Made by a program: the position numbers and the translations under genes. Of a DNA stretch of 64,000 bases, positions 60,973 to 64,000 are shown piece after piece. This DNA is from Paenibacillus oryzae (lineage in GTDB: Bacteria > Bacillota > Bacilli > Paenibacillales > Paenibacillaceae), in assembly GCF_001675045.1 (NCBI RefSeq), contig NZ_LYPA01000030.1:1-64000 (forward strand), given 5' to 3'. The stretch's first letter is position 1, and each line of letters opens with the position of its first letter. The notes beneath the pieces were generated by a model. That model had not been told where the DNA came from. It saw only the letters and a list, made by a program, of their open reading frames with translations, and did no database searches.

Positions 60973-61919
60973 ATTCGTCCCGACACCTCGCCCGTTTTCT
61001 CCATTGCCGCTTTGGCTTCGTTTACAACAGAGCCATCCTCCAGCCTGATCCACGTGCGGAAAGAAAACGCGTCTTCGCGCAGCTCGATGACGCGGGCCCC
61101 ACGCTGCAGCGCTCCATACGTATTCCAGCCCGTAACCCGGCCGTACGCCAGCGTGATGCCATGATGAGCAGCCATGTAATCATTGTCGTGGTCATGCCCG
61201 GCAAAAACGCCCATGACGTCGCCGCCATCCAGCATGGCGGCGAACATGCCGCTGTTAATGACGGGACAGCAGACCTCTTCGCCTTTTGTGCCCAGAATTT
61301 CGCCCTTCAGAGCCGCCTCGCGATATTCAGGCAGAGGAATGTGCAGGAATGCCAATGCCGGAAGCGGGCCTTTGTTCAAGGCTGAAATACGGCTGGACTG
61401 TGCGCTGTACCAATTCACCTGATCGGGATGCAGCCAGGCATAACCTCCGACTGAAGGAGATGCATATTCCCCCGAATCAACAAAATAAAGCACAGCCGCT
61501 TCCCCCGTCCCTGACGACCTCTGAACGGTCAGCACATAATTGCCCGTGCCGTGAATGTCGGCGGGACCGGCTTTGGAAAGCGACAGCTCCCTCTCCTCCA
61601 AAATAGTCTGCAATTCAGCGCGGGTAACGCCTTGCTCGGAATCATGATTGCCGTAAACAACGCCATACGGAATGCCGGCCGCTTCGGCAACGCCAATCAC
61701 GCTGCGGAATGCTTCGGCTGGTTCCCCTGCGCGTTCGCTGAAAATGAGATCGCCGGTATAAACAATCAGATCCGGCTGCTCCCGCTTCACTATGTCCTTC
61801 ATCAATGCCAGCGTTCGCTGGTCCTTCTCTTCTCCCGAGCCGTCTATCAGATGCACATCCGTAAATTGTACTATTTTAAAAGTGCCGTCTTCCCTGAACG
61901 TCAAGCGTTTCTGCCCCAT
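60969..61919 (-). CDS. Metallophosphoesterase
   Basis: 316 residues, no signal peptide. QFTDVHLIDG (D-x-H), YTGDLIF (GD), YGNHDSEQG (GNHD) and GVFAGHDHDNDY (GHxH) are the metal-binding motifs of calcineurin-like phosphoesterases. GGGAGG precedes the ATG at 61919. It is coupled to the tandem phosphotransferase gene. The pair hints at cycling of a phosphorylated small molecule, an inference from position only. Confidence 0.88.
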   Translation of the reverse strand: MGQKRLTFREDGTFKIVQFTDVHLIDGSGEEKDQRTLALMKDIVKREQPDLIVYTGDLIFSERAGEPAEAFRSVIGVAEAAGIPYGVVYGNHDSEQGVTRAELQTILEERELSLSKAGPADIHGTGNYVLTVQRSSGTGEAAVLYFVDSGEYASPSVGGYAWLHPDQVNWYSAQSSRISALNKGPLPALAFLHIPLPEYREAALKGEILGTKGEEVCCPVINSGMFAAMLDGGDVMGVFAGHDHDNDYMAAHHGITLAYGRVTGWNTYGALQRGARVIELREDAFSFRTWIRLEDGSVVNEAKAAMEKTGEVSGRI

Positions 61920-61967
61920 GCTCCAAACCTCCCGGTTTTCTGTTTATGACCTGAAACGGAATGCATT

Positions 61968-62522
61968 CTATCCCTTGTTTAAAACATACTCCAGCTGACA
62001 ATCAAACGGCTCGCGCTCCACATGCTCCTTATTAATCTCCAACGCGTCCACGCAGCCCATCGCCCGATAAAATGCAACGGTTTCTTCAGCGGAATGAGCA
62101 GAAATATAAAGCTTGTCCGCCCCCCAGACCTTAGCTTGACGCGCGCATTCGGCAAACAACGCTTTGCCAAGTCCTTTGCCACGATAATCGGCGGATACAT
62201 GCAGCTGCATCAAATCAGCATATTGGCTCTCACTTCCGAACAACTGGCGAAGCAATGAGGAAAAACCTACAAGCTTCCCGTTATCCTCTGCACAAATCAC
62301 GCTTCCGCCGCCCAGCAGGCAATGCTTGAAATCCTGCTCTACGATTTCAGCCTTGGTCTCTTCATCCCAATTATCGACAAAAGGCTCCGAAACCAGCTTT
62401 CGCTCGCCGTCTATCACTCGCCAAACCCTATTAACCTCTTGATAACGCTGAAACGGAAGCAGCATCTCCGGGTTCAGCTCCCCGATGACAAGTCTTCTAA
62501 ATTTGATTTCCCTTTCAAGCAA
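61968..62522 (-). CDS. GNAT-family N-acetyltransferase
   Basis: 184 residues. LHVSADYRGKGLGKALFAEC is the acetyl-CoA-binding motif A (RGxGxG), and MGCVDALEINKEHVEREPF the C-terminal part. The likely start is TTG 62522 with AAAGGG upstream; no ATG fits until residue 20. Substrate unknown. It follows the metallophosphoesterase gene on the same strand after a 48-base gap. Confidence 0.85.
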   Translation of the reverse strand: MLEREIKFRRLVIGELNPEMLLPFQRYQEVNRVWRVIDGERKLVSEPFVDNWDEETKAEIVEQDFKHCLLGGGSVICAEDNGKLVGFSSLLRQLFGSESQYADLMQLHVSADYRGKGLGKALFAECARQAKVWGADKLYISAHSAEETVAFYRAMGCVDALEINKEHVEREPFDCQLEYVLNKG

Positions 62523-62586
62523 GTTATATCAGCCCTTTTCTGTTAAGCCATCCATTTGTCTCCATTATATCACCTGGTTAGCGCTT

Positions 62587-63198
62587 TCAATAGATAGTAG
62601 ATTTCATCCGGTAGAAGCGGTTTGCCGACAACAGCATCAACGGCGTAAAAAACAGACACCACCCTTGCAAAGCCATAATCCCTGCGGCATCATCTCCACC
62701 CGCCTGAAACAGATTAAGCATAGGTCCAATAATACAGACTGGGAAAAATAGCCCATGCGCCAGCAGCATCCCCTTGAGAGCCCGATCCCGCTTGGATGCA
62801 GCCTTGAAGCTGAAGCCAAGCAAGGCGGTGGACAGCGCCATCAGTCCGTAGCCCATCAGATCAAAACCAAACAACCAATACCCCGATTTAAAAGCCAGCG
62901 CCTTCACGATAACAGGATCAGCCGATTCGAATTTAACGGTCGTTAATTGCGTGTAATAGACCAGGTTAGTGAACACGCAATAAACAATCGCGATTGCAAC
63001 GCCGCCAAAACCTATTGCTTTTTTGTCTGGGTCCGCCAAGGCAGCATATGCGCATGCCGTCAAAACATAGGCCCAGCCGAGAACCAGACATGAAGCGAAA
63101 TTCAGCGTATCATGATTCAAAAGCAGTCCGATAAAAAATATAATTGTGCAAACCGCAGCTATGGCAGGTGCGTACAAACCCAGGCTTCTATTGTTCAT
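62587..63198 (-). CDS. Multispan membrane protein, unknown
   Basis: 203 residues, six to seven membrane spans (APAIAAVCTIIFFIGLLL; FASCLVLGWAYVLTACAYAA; GGVAIAIVYCVFTNLVYYTQ; LMGYGLMALSTALLGFSF). No family recognised. Start ATG 63198 with GAGGGG upstream, overlapping the end of the tetR-like gene by 11 bases, so the two form one transcription unit with the regulator first. It may be an exporter or membrane protein controlled by the regulator. Confidence 0.7.
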   Translation of the reverse strand: MNNRSLGLYAPAIAAVCTIIFFIGLLLNHDTLNFASCLVLGWAYVLTACAYAALADPDKKAIGFGGVAIAIVYCVFTNLVYYTQLTTVKFESADPVIVKALAFKSGYWLFGFDLMGYGLMALSTALLGFSFKAASKRDRALKGMLLAHGLFFPVCIIGPMLNLFQAGGDDAAGIMALQGWCLFFTPLMLLSANRFYRMKSTIY

Positions 63199-63778
63199 TG
63201 TTATTTCCCCTCGCAATCTGTTCGACCAACAGATCAATGAATCGGTCCCGCTCTTCTTTGATTTCAAAATTGAATCCAAAGGTTACAAGCGTACTATTTT
63301 TGCGTAAAAAGGCGGCTTGAAGAGTAGTAGTCAATGCAAACATGGCTATTTTCTCCTTTATGAAAGATTCACCTTCCGGCAAATCCATCGTTTTGCAAAA
63401 TCCTTCAACGGTGCGCATCGTATTGTCAGTTGGTTCCGGTTTTGCAAAGTCGCCCAATACGGAAATACGCGATACGGCCTGATTTTCCATCAAAAAATCA
63501 GCTACTTGCTTCATAACGGCGCTTAGACGTTCTTGTGAGCTGAGATTTTTGATAAGTCCGGGTTTAAAGTTTCCCGTTACATGATGGATGATGGTTTGCA
63601 CACAGCCCTCAATTAACCGATCTTTCGTCTGAAAATGGTAGTTAATCAACCCAACGCCAACGCCTGCTTTTTCCGCAATCATCCTTGTAGTAATTTCATC
63701 AACATTGCCTTCGCTTGCATGGATTAGCTCCATTGCTGCATTAAAAATTGCCGTTTTTGCTTCCTCCTGCTTTTTCAT
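63188..63778 (-). CDS. TetR-family transcriptional regulator
   Basis: 196 residues. N-terminal HTH: AKTAIFNAAMELIHASEG, TTRMIAEKAGVGVGLINYHF, then QTKDRLIEG. C-terminal ligand-binding part is not assigned. The gene is followed by an overlapping membrane-protein gene. A tandem inverted repeat upstream of its start (63824-63848) is an obvious autoregulatory operator. Confidence 0.9.
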   Translation of the reverse strand: MKKQEEAKTAIFNAAMELIHASEGNVDEITTRMIAEKAGVGVGLINYHFQTKDRLIEGCVQTIIHHVTGNFKPGLIKNLSSQERLSAVMKQVADFLMENQAVSRISVLGDFAKPEPTDNTMRTVEGFCKTMDLPEGESFIKEKIAMFALTTTLQAAFLRKNSTLVTFGFNFEIKEERDRFIDLLVEQIARGNNNEQ

Positions 63779-63823
63779 AAAGAACCTCCTGAGTATATGT
63801 TAAAAAACGGTTTCGACTGAAAC

Positions 63824-63848
63824 TGAACATTGTTCTGAACATTGTTCA
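63824..63848. promoter_or_regulatory. Tandem TetR-type operator TGAACATTGTTC x2
   Basis: TGAACATTGTTC is repeated directly, each copy nearly palindromic (GAACA-T-TGTTC), about 45 bases before the tetR-like start. TetR proteins bind such repeats as dimers, often two per site. Confidence 0.75.
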
Positions 63849-63920
63849 ATTTTTATTATATATAAACGGATTCGTGCTTTCAACCTTTACCTCGCATCGT
63901 TTTTTAGTTATTGGTCACGC

Positions 63921-63978
63921 AAAAAAGAAGCTTTCCCCAAGTCAATAAAGCCTGACTGCTAGAAGAAGCCTCTTTTTT
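63921..63978. terminator. Terminator-like hairpin at the right edge
   Basis: AAAAAAGAAGCTT pairs with AAGAAGCCTCTTTTTT, with one mismatch and a loop of about 30. It probably terminates a plus-strand or minus-strand gene beyond the window edge. Confidence 0.5.
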
Positions 63979-64000
63979 ATTTTGTGTTAACTTAGAAAAA

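Overview
The window looks like chromosomal DNA of a spore-forming, low-to-mid GC Bacillota of the Paenibacillus type. Signs of this are a ger germination operon, a YyaC-type sporulation protein, several YesM/YesN two-component systems beside LplA/LplB/LplC-type sugar uptake genes, lipobox solute-binding lipoproteins and strong AGGAGG ribosome binding sites. No rRNA, tRNA, CRISPR array or intact insertion sequence was recognised. Most long genes are ordinary metabolic, transport and regulatory genes. The species assignment is an inference from gene content.

Layout. 0.3-6.5 kb: yyaC, a DUF1128 protein, an unrecognised protein, then a galK-galE-galT operon (minus strand) interrupted by a tandem ~180-bp repeat and headed by a divergent AraC-type regulator. 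7.6-16.2 kb: an amine-oxidase-like flavoprotein, a large secreted multidomain protein (probably carbohydrate-active), a general-stress-type protein, a CorA-like transporter with a variant GMN motif, a Gfo/Idh/MocA oxidoreductase and a class 3 lipase. 16.3-25.3 kb: one sugar-uptake and sensing locus (two permeases, two solute-binding lipoproteins, YesM-type kinase, YesN-type regulator). 25.5-31.3 kb: hemolysin III-like protein, alpha/beta hydrolase, a divergent ArsR/MFS pair around a perfect palindrome, an RNA methylase-like protein, a LapA-like protein and a papain-like protein.

31.3-36.2 kb is the most unusual stretch and visibly richer in A+T. A class I isoprenoid-synthase-fold enzyme with both aspartate-rich motifs is followed by two paralogous small precursors with nitrile-hydratase-like (NHLP) leaders. 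Their C-terminal tails are divergent but both end in Arg-Trp-X. A convergent multi-membrane-span sensor histidine kinase follows, with an array of four GGAC-N6-GTCC palindromes upstream. The logic (prenyltransferase-like enzyme, Trp-ending peptide, membrane kinase) recalls ComQ-ComX-ComP, but the precursors are NHLP-type. I propose this as a candidate prenylated-peptide (RiPP or pheromone) system.

36.2-50.9 kb: gltD-like subunit, a secreted beta-propeller protein, an AAA ATPase/TPR pair, a CE7-type esterase, an orphan solute-binding protein, a Des/DesK/DesR membrane-fluidity module with a candidate DesR site, and an M29 aminopeptidase. 50.9-64 kb: a WYL regulator divergent from a short-chain dehydrogenase, a second tandem copy of the ~180-bp repeat in opposite orientation, another dehydrogenase, a glyoxalase-fold protein, an EamA transporter, a gerA-C-D-B operon, a protein with two fused kinase-like phosphotransferase domains coupled to a metallophosphoesterase, a GNAT acetyltransferase, and a TetR regulator with a tandem operator.

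The intergenic DNA carries several structured repeat families: the ~180-bp element with compensatory base changes in its hairpins, long-hairpin elements around 11.9 and 14.1 kb, and a 113-bp inverted repeat at 37.9 kb.
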